Of a DNA stretch of 64,000 nt, positions 42,257 through 50,826 are shown piece by piece (position 1 is the first letter of the stretch; every line of letters starts with the position of its first letter). The stretch comes from Pseudovibrio axinellae (GTDB lineage: Bacteria; Pseudomonadota; Alphaproteobacteria; Rhizobiales; Stappiaceae), in assembly GCF_900110875.1 (NCBI RefSeq), contig NZ_FOFM01000009.1, positions 62,001 to 126,000 on the forward strand. Reading direction: 5' to 3'. A program made the position numbers and the translations under genes. Under the pieces are notes generated by a model. It saw only the letters and a list, made by a program, of their open reading frames with translations, searched no databases and was not told the origin of the DNA.

Positions 42257-43999
42257 TCAACCGGAAGCTGGCCATGCATCAAAGTTTTGCTTTTCAAACT
42301 GCATGCCCCCTTTTTCATCCTGCCACATATTGATCCAGGCCTGCCAGTTCTCAATATCCACCTCAGGGTAATCCAAGCGATAGTGACCGCAACGACTTTC
42401 GGTACGCATGATTGAAGCCTTGAGTTTCATCTCAGCCGTTATAATCATGTTCTCCGTTTCATGAGCCAGACGCAAGCGATGCAAGTCATCTGCCACAAGC
42501 ATAGGCACGTGGTGGTCCCGAAGTTCTTCCACATAAGCCAAAGCACCTTGCATCATGCGTTCTTTCTTCATGTAAAGCACAAAGTTCGGAATCATAACGC
42601 CTTGCAAGACCTGCGTGACCCATGCTGGGCTGTAGCCTCTTTCGCGAACGAGCGGGGCGAGCATTTCTTGTTGTACACGTTTGAGCTGCTGGTGGGAGGC
42701 AAAGAGATCTTTGGCGTCTTTACTGGCCTTAGCTGCTGCTTCGCCCGCAATTGCCCCTTGTACCGCTGACCCAGTTATCGGCGCCCCCATCTGGTTAAAA
42801 ATACACCCCTGCATGTAGGAGCCGAGCGCATCACCAGCTGCATAAAGCCCAGGAAGAGTCGTCAAACCCGCTTCGTCTATCGGTACGAGCCCTTCCGCCT
42901 TGTGCATGGCCATACCAGCCGTTGAGCCTCCAACAAGTTCCCTGTTCGGATCAGGAGCAGTCGAGGTCATGTTCTTAGTCAGACCAAGCAAACCACCTGT
43001 CTCATCAGGGGCGGGCGCTGGGTCAAAACTTCTATAGCCCTCCGGAGCATGAGGCGCGTCATCTTCGCTTGTATGCTCCATCTTTTCAGGCGTACGCGCC
43101 GTAACAGGTCCGCCCTTTGTGTAGGCTTCATAGTTCAACGCCATACTGTGATGGTAGGTGATATCCTCTGCAATCACGGAAGGCATTTGTTCTGTACGGC
43201 CATTCCAGTTGTCGTAGCTGGATCCGGAATCCTCCGCAGTTGTCAGCCGACCGTCGTTCCACTCCTTACCAGTCACCTTTGCCCCGATTTTGTACGCCAT
43301 AATCGTACCATCGTGGGTAAGGTCACTAATCGGATAACCATTGGGCTTGAATGCGCCAGCACCAGTGCAAAGGATGGTTGTTTTGGTGTGGAAGTGTATC
43401 ACCTTGTTTTCATTCAAGCTGAAACCAGATGCACCGACAACGCGCCCTTTTTCCTTCAAAAGGTGAGTGATCATCACCCTTTCGTGCAAGGGAATCTCGC
43501 GCTCATTTATAGGGCGCATAAAACTCTCATTGTACAATGGCGAGTTGAAGAAGCCCCATTTCTTTAAGTCATATATCCGCTCTGCCGAATGTTCTGCCAA
43601 TTGGCGGGTGAACACTGGGTTATTGGTATAGACCGAGGACTTTGAAATGTTCTTCACAAAGTCATCAACACTCATCGTGCTGTTGTCTTTGTCAAAGCTA
43701 TAAAATCTCTTCGCGTGAGGTGTCAGGCCCGAGGCGCCTAGGCGTCCCTTCGACACCATAGTAACATGCGCCCCGTTGTCATGCGCGTTTACCGCTGCAA
43801 ACAAGCCTGCCATGCCCCCACCGATGATCAAAACATCCGTTTTGTGCTGCTCGACGGTAAACTCACCTGGTGCCGCCTTGCGCGGGTTTTGTTCCACAAC
43901 ACCAGCTTGTGTTGGAAGTGAGGAAAGGGCCGCCGTACCAAGAATGCCGCCTGCAGCCCCAAAAAGCTGCCGCCGTGAAAGATTCAGTTTATTCGTCAT
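42257..43999 (-). CDS. Tat-signal FAD-dependent reductase/dehydrogenase of the FrdA/AprA type
   Basis: 580 residues. The N-terminus LNLSRRQLFGAAGGILGTAA is a twin-arginine signal (Arg9-Arg10). The FAD-binding domain has DVLIIGGGMAGLFAAVNAHDNGAHVTMV (about residues 55-82), ILCTGAGAFKPNGYPISDLTHDG in the succinate dehydrogenase/fumarate reductase pattern and GLYAAGDALGSYMQGC near the C-terminus. The helical tail has MRTESRCGHYRLDYPEVD, as in the AprA and SdhA tail R-x-E-S-R-G-x-H-x-R-x-D. There is no FMN-binding or heme domain. Substrate is unknown: the catalytic Arg/His set cannot be assigned by eye. The adjacent ferredoxin gene ends five bases upstream, so the pair probably forms an AprAB-like complex, perhaps exported together. 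GGAGAT precedes the ATG. Confidence 0.75.
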   Translation of the reverse strand: MTNKLNLSRRQLFGAAGGILGTAALSSLPTQAGVVEQNPRKAAPGEFTVEQHKTDVLIIGGGMAGLFAAVNAHDNGAHVTMVSKGRLGASGLTPHAKRFYSFDKDNSTMSVDDFVKNISKSSVYTNNPVFTRQLAEHSAERIYDLKKWGFFNSPLYNESFMRPINEREIPLHERVMITHLLKEKGRVVGASGFSLNENKVIHFHTKTTILCTGAGAFKPNGYPISDLTHDGTIMAYKIGAKVTGKEWNDGRLTTAEDSGSSYDNWNGRTEQMPSVIAEDITYHHSMALNYEAYTKGGPVTARTPEKMEHTSEDDAPHAPEGYRSFDPAPAPDETGGLLGLTKNMTSTAPDPNRELVGGSTAGMAMHKAEGLVPIDEAGLTTLPGLYAAGDALGSYMQGCIFNQMGAPITGSAVQGAIAGEAAAKASKDAKDLFASHQQLKRVQQEMLAPLVRERGYSPAWVTQVLQGVMIPNFVLYMKKERMMQGALAYVEELRDHHVPMLVADDLHRLRLAHETENMIITAEMKLKASIMRTESRCGHYRLDYPEVDIENWQAWINMWQDEKGGMQFEKQNFDAWPASG

Positions 44000-44003
44000 A
44001 ACG

Positions 44004-44219
44004 TTATCTCCACGCAACCATTACCGGCACAGACTTTTCCGGATTGATAGAAATAGCATCAACCGGGCAATACAGACGGCACAAATGGCAAATCTGACAG
44101 TCTTCTGGGTAAGCAATAAAGGCCTTCTTGTTTTCCTGATCCATCTGAATAACGTCAGTCGGACACGTCTCAACGCAGGTCTGGCACCCTATGCAGCCCG
44201 AAATTTCACTGATGGGCAT
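44004..44219 (-). CDS. 2[4Fe-4S] ferredoxin-type subunit
   Basis: 71 residues with two complete cluster motifs, CIGCQTCVETCP (Cys9, 12, 15, 19) and CQICHLCRLYCP (Cys41, 44, 47, 51), both C-x2-C-x2-C-x3-C-P. It has no signal peptide, so it acts in the cytoplasm or is carried out by its Tat-signalled partner. It lies between the membrane oxidoreductase gene and the flavoprotein gene with gaps of 23 and 4 bases and so is almost certainly their electron-transfer partner. Its size and position resemble the small iron-sulfur subunit AprB beside AprA, though AprB is longer. Confidence 0.85.
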   Translation of the reverse strand: MPISEISGCIGCQTCVETCPTDVIQMDQENKKAFIAYPEDCQICHLCRLYCPVDAISINPEKSVPVMVAWR

Positions 44220-44242
44220 AAAATTGACTTTCTTGTTTCATT

Positions 44243-45625
44243 CTAAAAGGAGAGCTGTTCGAAATTGACGTGCTTATCGCGGACTTGCAGGCCCTTGAGG
44301 TGGCCGCAAACTGCATTCACCATTGGCTGTGGTCCGCACAGATAGAAACACCAGTCCTCAATCTCGTGACTCTCTAGATTTTGCTGAATCGACACACGGT
44401 CGATGAAACCTTGGTAGACCCCTGGTTGCTCAGTGGCCTGCGCGCACACCAGTTGCTGACAGAAGTCGGACATTGTCTGTTCCAACGCTGTGATTTCGTC
44501 CTGACACACCATCTGCTCAAACTGGTTATTGCCGTAAATGAGGCGAATAGGGCGCTGATCATTCCGTGCGGCAAGCTTTCTCAGCATTCCGAGCATCGGC
44601 CCAATTCCTGCCCCGCCAGCAATGAGAACAATACCTTTGGCTCTTTCGCAGCACCGCAAACTAACGCTTCCATAAGGTCCGTCGACGTAAACATCTTGAC
44701 CGATGGTCAGATCGCCTAGCTTCGAAGTGTAATCTCCCAGTTCACGAATGAGGAACGACAGATAAGGAAGGTTCTCCCGACAGGAGGCAATGGAAAACGG
44801 GTGTTCGTTAACGCCGTGCGCACTACCGCTGGTGTTGATCCATGCGAACTGTCCTGCCTCAAAATCAAACTTGGCATCATCGGATTTTTCAAGAGTAAGC
44901 TCCCAGTCTGAGCTACTAACCTTCTTGATGTTGGCTAGTTTAAAAGGCCGGCTTTTCAACTTCCGCGGTTTCAGCAAGTAATTATAGCCAACCATTGCAA
45001 GAGAACCTGAGCACAGGAAAAGCCACAAGACGTTAAACATTGGCTGGAACTGCCCGTGTCGACCAACACCGGTAATGTGCAAAGTCGCGAGGGTCGCGAT
45101 TACCACAAACCCAAGCATGTGGGTAAAGCGCCAAGTCTCGTATTTGATCGGTAGCTTATTCTTGAAGATAGATGTCAGAATCCAAAGGACCATGATCCCC
45201 CACGCGACGACACCAGTCAGCGATTGAGGGGCTGTCAAAAGCTCGTAGGCGCTGGTCATTCCCACATCAAAGGAAACAAAAAATCGCGGAGCAAGAATAA
45301 GAAATGGATGGAGGAAGAATATATATCCGAGCCATTTCCCAACTTGTCTGTGCCTGGTCATACTCCAATCAATATTGGCAAAGAGCCCGATAGCCTTGAT
45401 CCGACTACCAAGAGGGAACTGGATGAAAAACGCCATCATCGCGATGCTGTTTATCAGAGCAAGAATTGCCCCGTACCATCCCTTATTATCCATCCCAAGC
45501 ATGTACGTTGCGGCATATGGAAGTATGAGGAGAGAGAGATACCCCATCGCTAACTGTGTTTTTCGTCCAGTCCCGAAAATGGAAGCTCCATTTAAACGAG
45601 AGGGCATAGCTATCTGGCCCACCAT
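44243..45625 (-). CDS. NOX/ferric-reductase-like transmembrane NAD(P)H oxidoreductase
   Basis: 460 residues. The N-terminal half has six membrane helices with two bis-His heme pairs in exact H-x13-H spacing: His92/His106 (HRQVGKWLGYIFFLH) and His169/His183 (HMLGFVVIATLATLH). The C-terminal half is an FNR-type dehydrogenase: HPFSIAS (FAD, about 275-281), GGAGIGPMLGMLR (337-349) and YLCGPQPMV (428-436, NAD(P) binding). This is the layout of NADPH oxidases and ferric reductases, moving electrons from cytosolic NAD(P)H through FAD and two hemes to the outer face of the membrane. It begins the operon with the ferredoxin and Tat flavoprotein. AGG lies nine bases before the start; an internal ATG at 45607 is possible. 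Confidence 0.8.
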   Translation of the reverse strand: MVGQIAMPSRLNGASIFGTGRKTQLAMGYLSLLILPYAATYMLGMDNKGWYGAILALINSIAMMAFFIQFPLGSRIKAIGLFANIDWSMTRHRQVGKWLGYIFFLHPFLILAPRFFVSFDVGMTSAYELLTAPQSLTGVVAWGIMVLWILTSIFKNKLPIKYETWRFTHMLGFVVIATLATLHITGVGRHGQFQPMFNVLWLFLCSGSLAMVGYNYLLKPRKLKSRPFKLANIKKVSSSDWELTLEKSDDAKFDFEAGQFAWINTSGSAHGVNEHPFSIASCRENLPYLSFLIRELGDYTSKLGDLTIGQDVYVDGPYGSVSLRCCERAKGIVLIAGGAGIGPMLGMLRKLAARNDQRPIRLIYGNNQFEQMVCQDEITALEQTMSDFCQQLVCAQATEQPGVYQGFIDRVSIQQNLESHEIEDWCFYLCGPQPMVNAVCGHLKGLQVRDKHVNFEQLSF

Positions 45626-46161
45626 AGTATTTACCTAATCTCTTTCCAACGGCCCACCCAACACTAAATCAAGTATTACTAAGACCAAAAACAACATTCA
45701 TTATTCACGAACAATGGCGTACTAATAAATATTATTGATTCTTTAAATAGAAAATATGTGGATTCACATAAAATATTATTTACACTTATACTATACAACT
45801 TCTTATTTACTACTAATAAAATTGTATTAAAAATTATCTTCTTATACTGATTTGATATTTACTAGCCATTACATAAATATTTAATCATATACCCAAAAAC
45901 GGCAGAAGATTCGTAATTCCAACGATTTCAAAGGAACTCACCAGCAAGGTGAATGCTTATTGAGGGGGTTCTAGGAGAGCGGGAATAGGGTATTTTTCTT
46001 GCTTTTCCCGAGCTTACAAGCTTGCTGTACATGTGTAACAGCGTCTAAATACAAAGAAGTAGGCTCAGATTATCAACCTGAAGCGAAACACTACACTTGT
46101 GTATAAACCAGTAAAACTTTCGTCGAACTAGTCAGCTCTATTATTTTTGTGAGGGGAAAAG
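45626..46161. other. AT-rich intergenic region upstream of the NOX-like operon
   Basis: About 535 bases without a gene; 45690-45900 is extremely AT-rich. It should carry the promoter of the minus-strand operon. No copy of the NsrR-type arm AAGATATATTC is seen here, so control by NsrR is not shown for this operon. Confidence 0.5.
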
Positions 46162-46237
46162 TGGTGCCCGAAGGCGGATTCGAACCACCGACACGCGGAT
46201 TTTCAATCCGCTGCTCTACCAACTGAGCTATTCGGGC
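46162..46237 (-). tRNA. tRNA-Phe (GAA)
   Basis: A complete 76-base tRNA with encoded CCA on the minus strand. The acceptor stem is GCCCGAA with TTCGGGC, D arm GCTCAGTTGGTAGAGC, anticodon stem GCGGA and TCCGC with loop TTGAAAA, so anticodon GAA (Phe), then T loop TTCGAAT. Every stem pairs perfectly. Such tRNA ends are common integration sites, but I see no integrase or repeated 3' end nearby. Confidence 0.97.
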
Positions 46238-46446
46238 ACTTTCTGCTGGGCGGGTTTGTTTCCGTCCTGCGAAGGTGAGCGTCTTATAGGGTGCCAATTT
46301 TCTCCTGTCCAGCGGCCAAATGCATTTTTTTGGAAAGAAACCAAGTTTCTCCACTGCCAGCTTACTGAATATTCATAAGCCCCTTAAATCATGAGGTTTT
46401 TTGCGGCTTATAAACGCGCTGATACATCTGAAAAGACTATCCTACA

Positions 46447-47841
46447 TCAAACAGGAGCCCCATTTTCAGAAATATCCCAGAACAACGCCGCCATATTACG
46501 AAGGGCGTCTCGGGCAACAGGTTTCAAGATATGCTCGTTAGGCGCATGTTGGGAACACCCTGCATATGAATGCGGAACCCACACTGTTGGCAGACCCAGC
46601 GTATCAGCAAAACACTCATTAGGAAGAGACCCGGCCAGATTCGGGAGCAAGTGGACTTTCTTACCACTGGTTCTTTCCAGAGAAGCCACTGTCATTTGCA
46701 CCCATGGGTCTTTTGTAGAAAGGCGGGAAGCTTTAAAGTAGCACCGCTCGTCTTGTTGGATCTCCACATCCTTAAACCCATACGCATCCAAATGTTCCCT
46801 GAGTGCTGGAATGATGTTGTCTGGGTCGGTGCCCACCACAAATCTAAGCTGGCAGGTTGCAAATGCAACACCGTCAATTGCGTTTACCGGCGCTTCAGGA
46901 ACCCCAGATTTTAAAGCAAGCACAGCAAATGAGTTCCAGCCATAAGCCCGTTCTGCTGGCGTAAGGCCCTTCTCCCCCCAGTCTTTGCTGATTTCCGGTC
47001 CTCGTGCATCCCCAACTGGCAAACCTTTCAAGGATTCGCGAATTTCTGGCGTCAAACTATCTGGGCGCCATGCGGGAATATGGATTTGCCCACGCTCATC
47101 TACTATTGAGGAAATCGCATGGGCCAAAATAATCGCTGGATCGGCAAGCAAGCCGCCCCAGTTCCCAGAGTGGTTTGCCCCTTCACGCAATTTCACCTGC
47201 AAGGTAAAAGTTTGTGCCCCGCGCACGCCAGTAAACACTGTTGGCGTATCAGCCTGCAAACGCGGACCATCAGAGGCAATTAGAACGTCCGCTGAGAGTA
47301 AATCTTGATGATCCTCGAAGAATTCCAATAGTCCCGCGGACCCTGTTTCCTCAGAGGTTTCAATTATGACCTTGCAGTTGAAGCCCAATTTCTCTTTATC
47401 CTGAAGAAGGCACTCAAGTGCTTTCAGGTTGATCAGGTGTTGGCATTTGTTATCTGCCGTACCGCGCCCGTATACTCGCTCGCCATCTTCTTTCAGAACG
47501 AACGGATCCAGATCATCCCTCCAGCTTCCGGCCTGCCCACGAACGACGTCGCCATGACCGTAAGTGAGTATGGTTGGCAGGTCTGGGTCCTCAATTCGTT
47601 CTGCGACCAGAAAGGGGCCGCCGGTTGAAACGGGGTTTTCAAAAATCCGGACTTCAAATCCAAGCTGCTCAAGAAGTGGCTGCACCTCTTGTGTCAGGTA
47701 ACGCATCAGCTGATGTTTTTGAGAGGGTTTCTGACTTTCTGTCGGGATTGCGATAAGCCGCGCCAAGTCGGATAGGAATTCACCACTGTCAAAGTAGGCT
47801 TCCGCTCTTTTTATTACCTCATTACGGCTTGTCATCATCAT
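46447..47841 (-). CDS. M20-family metallopeptidase (dipeptidase-like)
   Basis: 464 residues of the M20 family. Metal and catalytic elements: LTYGHGDVVRGQ (first metal His and Asp), GRGTADNKCQHL (bridging Asp with the G-R-G-x-x-D-x-K of the CNDP group), ETSEETGSAGL (general base Glu and metal Glu) and the late SQHAPNEH (metal His). The lid domain carries GANHSGNWGG. The protein should hydrolyse dipeptides or N-acyl amino acids in the cytosol with two zinc ions. Three ATGs in a row (47841, 47838, 47835) share the AAGG upstream; the third gives the best spacing. It is separated from the pcaF operon by a hairpin. Confidence 0.85.
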   Translation of the reverse strand: MMMTSRNEVIKRAEAYFDSGEFLSDLARLIAIPTESQKPSQKHQLMRYLTQEVQPLLEQLGFEVRIFENPVSTGGPFLVAERIEDPDLPTILTYGHGDVVRGQAGSWRDDLDPFVLKEDGERVYGRGTADNKCQHLINLKALECLLQDKEKLGFNCKVIIETSEETGSAGLLEFFEDHQDLLSADVLIASDGPRLQADTPTVFTGVRGAQTFTLQVKLREGANHSGNWGGLLADPAIILAHAISSIVDERGQIHIPAWRPDSLTPEIRESLKGLPVGDARGPEISKDWGEKGLTPAERAYGWNSFAVLALKSGVPEAPVNAIDGVAFATCQLRFVVGTDPDNIIPALREHLDAYGFKDVEIQQDERCYFKASRLSTKDPWVQMTVASLERTSGKKVHLLPNLAGSLPNECFADTLGLPTVWVPHSYAGCSQHAPNEHILKPVARDALRNMAALFWDISENGAPV

Positions 47842-47897
47842 TCACCTTGTCAGCTGCCTTGTGCTACTCGTGATCTACAAAACGACCGATATTTCGC

Positions 47898-47943
47898 TTG
47901 AGCGCCGCCGATCCACGGATAGTCGGCGCTCAAGTTACGAAAT
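47898..47943 (-). terminator. Hairpin after the pcaF operon
   Basis: TTGAGCGCCG (47898-47907) and CGGCGCTCAA (47934-47943) form a 10-bp perfect stem about 35 bases after the pcaF stop. No strong T-run follows on the minus strand. Probably the operon end. Confidence 0.5.
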
Positions 47944-47978
47944 GCAGAAAGTTAAGCTTCTAGCGAGGTCACTGCCTA

Positions 47979-49184
47979 TCAATCTCTTTCAAGTGCAATT
48001 GCAATCCCCTGCCCTACGCCAATACACATGGTTGCCAACGCTCGTTTTTTACCTTGCAGGCTGAGTTCAAGAGCAGCCGTTCCAGTAATCCGCGCGCCAG
48101 ACATCCCCAACGGATGACCTAATGCAATCGCACCGCCATTTGGGTTGATATGCTCGGAAGATTCATCCAGACCCAACTCCCGCAACACCGCAATGCCCTG
48201 ACTTGCGAAGGCTTCGTTCAGTTCAATGACATCAAAGTCGGCAGGTTCCAGCCCCAAACGACCACAAAGTTTCTTGGCAGCAGGTGCTGGGCCAATACCC
48301 ATAATACGTGGAGCAACACCCGCTGTCGCACCACCTAATACACGTGCAATCGGGGTCAAACCATATTTTCTCACAGCAGCTGCCGAAGCCACAATCAACG
48401 CAGCAGCACCATCATTCACCCCGGATGCATTGCCTGCCGTAACGCTTCCGTTCTCGCGAAATGGAGTTGGAAGCTTTGCAAGTTTTTCAGCAGTTGTGCC
48501 TGCACGTGGGTGCTCGTCATTTGAAACGATGATTGGATCCCCTTTTCGCTGAGGGATCGTTACATCCAAAATCTCTCGTGCCAGGCGGCCGTTTTCTTGT
48601 GCTGCCGCTGCTTTCGCTTGCGAACCAGCTGCAAATGCATCCTGATCAGCACGGGAAACGCCATAATCTTCAGCGACGTTCTCCCCAGTCTCTGGCATGC
48701 TGTCGATACCGAATTGCTTTTTCATCTTCGGGTTTACAAAACGCCAGCCGATGGTGGTATCGAATACTTCGCTTGACCGTGAAAACGGTGAGGTTGCTTT
48801 TGGCATCACAAACGGTGCCCGGGACATAGATTCAACACCGCCCGCAATCACCAAGTCACACTCACCCGTTTTGATGGCGCGAGATGCAGCGATGATCGCA
48901 TCCATTCCGGACCCACACAGCCGATTAAAGGTTGTACCTGGAACCGCCTCTGGCAAACCAGCCAACAAAGCAGCCATGCGTGCTACGTTTCGGTTATCTT
49001 CACCAGCCTGATTGGCGCAGCCGTAATAGACTTCATCAACGGCCTCCCAATCGACGGAAGAGTTTCGCTCCATCAGCGCTTTAATCGGCAGTGCTCCAAG
49101 GTCATCTGTACGCACAGAAGAGAGCGCTCCGCCATAACGGCCAATTGGTGTTCTAATATAATCGCAAATATATGCCTCAGACAT
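47979..49184 (-). CDS. pcaF: 3-oxoadipyl-CoA/3-oxo-5,6-dehydrosuberyl-type thiolase
   Basis: 401 residues, a canonical thiolase with all catalytic groups: FNRLCGSGMDAI (nucleophile Cys90), ELNEAFASQ, INPNGGAIALGHPLGMSGAR (His) and ATMCIGVGQGIA (second Cys). The sequence GHPLGMSGAR and the start MSEAYICDYIRTPIGRYGG are typical of beta-ketoadipyl-CoA thiolase PcaF/CatF, which splits 3-oxoadipyl-CoA into succinyl-CoA and acetyl-CoA. Its start overlaps the catJ stop by one base, which supports the assignment, because the CoA transferase makes its substrate. PaaJ of phenylacetate catabolism is a close alternative, but no paa genes are here. Confidence 0.85.
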   Translation of the reverse strand: MSEAYICDYIRTPIGRYGGALSSVRTDDLGALPIKALMERNSSVDWEAVDEVYYGCANQAGEDNRNVARMAALLAGLPEAVPGTTFNRLCGSGMDAIIAASRAIKTGECDLVIAGGVESMSRAPFVMPKATSPFSRSSEVFDTTIGWRFVNPKMKKQFGIDSMPETGENVAEDYGVSRADQDAFAAGSQAKAAAAQENGRLAREILDVTIPQRKGDPIIVSNDEHPRAGTTAEKLAKLPTPFRENGSVTAGNASGVNDGAAALIVASAAAVRKYGLTPIARVLGGATAGVAPRIMGIGPAPAAKKLCGRLGLEPADFDVIELNEAFASQGIAVLRELGLDESSEHINPNGGAIALGHPLGMSGARITGTAALELSLQGKKRALATMCIGVGQGIAIALERD

Positions 49185-49975
49185 CAGGCCGTCTCCACTT
49201 TGTTACCCGCCTGCGCCGCCGCCGTTCGCGCTTTAAGTGCGCGCAGAACAGACAACTCCTCCTCAGTCGGCGCAGGGGTTTCCTGCAAATCATCGCTGAA
49301 ACGTACAGCCCAAGACACTGTTTGTTGCACCCGTTCTTTCGTCGTACGCGGATGCAATGAGACGACTGTCAGCTCTTTGGTGACAGGATCCGGCTTCCAA
49401 ATAGCAAGGTCGGTGATGAGCAAAGTCGGCCCTTTGCTTGCAATACCCATACGCGCACGATGGTCTCCACCCTCTCCGTGACCGAACGATGTGAAGAAGT
49501 CGATCTTTTCCACAAAGCCACGTTTACTCTGTTTCATGGTGATATAAATCTCCTGCGAGGACGAGGCGATCTCTGGCGCACCCCCACCCCCTGGCAGTCT
49601 CACTGTCGGGTGTTCGTAATCACCAACAACGGTTGTGTTGATGTTGGCAAAGCGGTCGATCTGAGCAGCCCCCAAAAAACCCACCGTGATTTTGCCGCCC
49701 TGCAACCAATAGCGAAACATTTCTGGAACAGAGACCGTGGTCAAAGCGGTATCGCACAGCTCACCATCGCCGATAGAAAGCGGCAAAACATCAGGCGCGG
49801 TACCAATGGTGCCACTTTCATAAATCAGCGTAATGTCTGGAGCATGTGTCAAACGGGCAATGTTGCATGCAGCGGAGGGAGGGCCGATCCCGACAAAACA
49901 AACATCGGTGTTCGTTAAAGCACGCGAGGCAGCAATTGCCATCATCTCATCAGGGGTGAAGTCCAAATCACTCAT
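49184..49975 (-). CDS. catJ: 3-oxoadipate CoA-transferase subunit B (CatJ type)
   Basis: 263 residues of the glutaconate-type family I CoA transferase beta subunit. LIYESGTIGTAPDVLPLSIGDGEL contains the E-S-G element with the catalytic Glu position, and GGKITVGFLGAAQIDRFANINTT plus LPGGGGAPEIASS are family landmarks. Together with CatI it transfers CoA from succinyl-CoA to 3-oxoadipate. The gene overlaps catI by four bases (ATGA) and pcaF by one. IpdB-like hydrolases of steroid degradation have the same fold, but the pcaF linkage favours the beta-ketoadipate pathway. Confidence 0.8.
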   Translation of the reverse strand: MSDLDFTPDEMMAIAASRALTNTDVCFVGIGPPSAACNIARLTHAPDITLIYESGTIGTAPDVLPLSIGDGELCDTALTTVSVPEMFRYWLQGGKITVGFLGAAQIDRFANINTTVVGDYEHPTVRLPGGGGAPEIASSSQEIYITMKQSKRGFVEKIDFFTSFGHGEGGDHRARMGIASKGPTLLITDLAIWKPDPVTKELTVVSLHPRTTKERVQQTVSWAVRFSDDLQETPAPTEEELSVLRALKARTAAAQAGNKVETA

Positions 49976-50826
49976 TGGGTCACCTCCAGACCTTTTATGC
50001 GATCAGCAAAAACACCAGGGTCTTGCTTCAAAACATGCTCTTCCATCCATGCCTGGAATTTCCCCCGATCAACCGCAATTGTATCCCAATCAATATAGGT
50101 TTTGTTGTCCCGGCGATAATAGCCCTGCGTATATGAAGGATGCGCCCCACCTGGAACCTCGCAAATTGCAGAGACTGCCCAATGAGGTAAAATCGTTGCG
50201 TTCATGTGCGTATCCAGATCATCAACAATCTCTTCAACTGTCACGATGGAGCTTTTTGCAGCCATCACGGCTTCTTTCTGTACACCCAGGATCCCCTCAA
50301 TAAGCACATTCCCTTTTCGGTCTGCCTTGAGGGCGTGAATGAATGCAACATCTGGCAGAACTGAAGGAACTGCGGCGAGTTCTTCGCCTGTAAAAGGGCA
50401 CGTGATGGATTTGATATTGGGATTTACACGCTGAAGGTCTGTCCCAAGGTAGCCCCGAAAAACCGCGCAAGGCAAGCCTGCAGCTCCGGCTTCATACGCA
50501 TTGGCAAGCGCGGCGTGAGAGTGTTCTTCAAGTGTGATAGAGCGCGGCCAGCCATTTTCGACAGCGTCACGTACGCGGCGCAACAACCCAACTCCTGGGT
50601 TGCCCGCGTAAGAAAAAATCATTTTCTTGACGAGGCCCATGCCGATCAGCTGATCATAGATAAGATCAGGCGTCATACGTATAACAGTCAGCTCATCAAT
50701 GCCTTGCCGTATGACTTCGTGGGCAGCAGCGTGGGGAATAAGGTGCGTAAAGCCTTCAAAAGCAGCGCTATCACCGCTTTTAAGGTACTTGGTTACAGCA
50801 TCCTTTAAGGAAAGAAATTCAACCAT
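49972..50826 (-). CDS. catI: 3-oxoadipate CoA-transferase subunit A (CatI type)
   Basis: 284 residues of the alpha subunit of the same transferase family. Landmarks are AAFEGFTHLIPHAAAHEVIRQG (the G-G-F/F-x-x-x-x-P-x-x-x-x-x-E-x-x-R motif), MIFSYAGNPGVGLLRRVRDA, ITLEEHSHAALANAYEAGAAGLP, and HALKADRKGNVLIEG near the middle. The ATG at 50826 begins MVEFLSLKDAV, though its ribosome site is poor. It is the first gene of the catI-catJ-pcaF operon, which converts 3-oxoadipate to tricarboxylic acid cycle intermediates. Genes for ring cleavage (pcaGH, catA, pcaD) are not in the window. Confidence 0.8.
   Translation of the reverse strand: MVEFLSLKDAVTKYLKSGDSAAFEGFTHLIPHAAAHEVIRQGIDELTVIRMTPDLIYDQLIGMGLVKKMIFSYAGNPGVGLLRRVRDAVENGWPRSITLEEHSHAALANAYEAGAAGLPCAVFRGYLGTDLQRVNPNIKSITCPFTGEELAAVPSVLPDVAFIHALKADRKGNVLIEGILGVQKEAVMAAKSSIVTVEEIVDDLDTHMNATILPHWAVSAICEVPGGAHPSYTQGYYRRDNKTYIDWDTIAVDRGKFQAWMEEHVLKQDPGVFADRIKGLEVTQ

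Noticed and set aside
45690-45900. Extremely AT-rich stretch as a replication origin or partition site
   Set aside because: No DnaA-box cluster or parS-like palindrome is visible, and no replication genes are near.
46162-46237. tRNA-Phe as an attachment site of an integrated element
   Set aside because: No integrase gene and no direct repeat of the tRNA 3' end was noticed within the window.
49972-50826. CoA-transferase pair as IpdAB of steroid ring degradation
   Set aside because: The overlap with a typical PcaF thiolase and the E-S-G element in subunit B fit 3-oxoadipate CoA-transferase CatIJ better.
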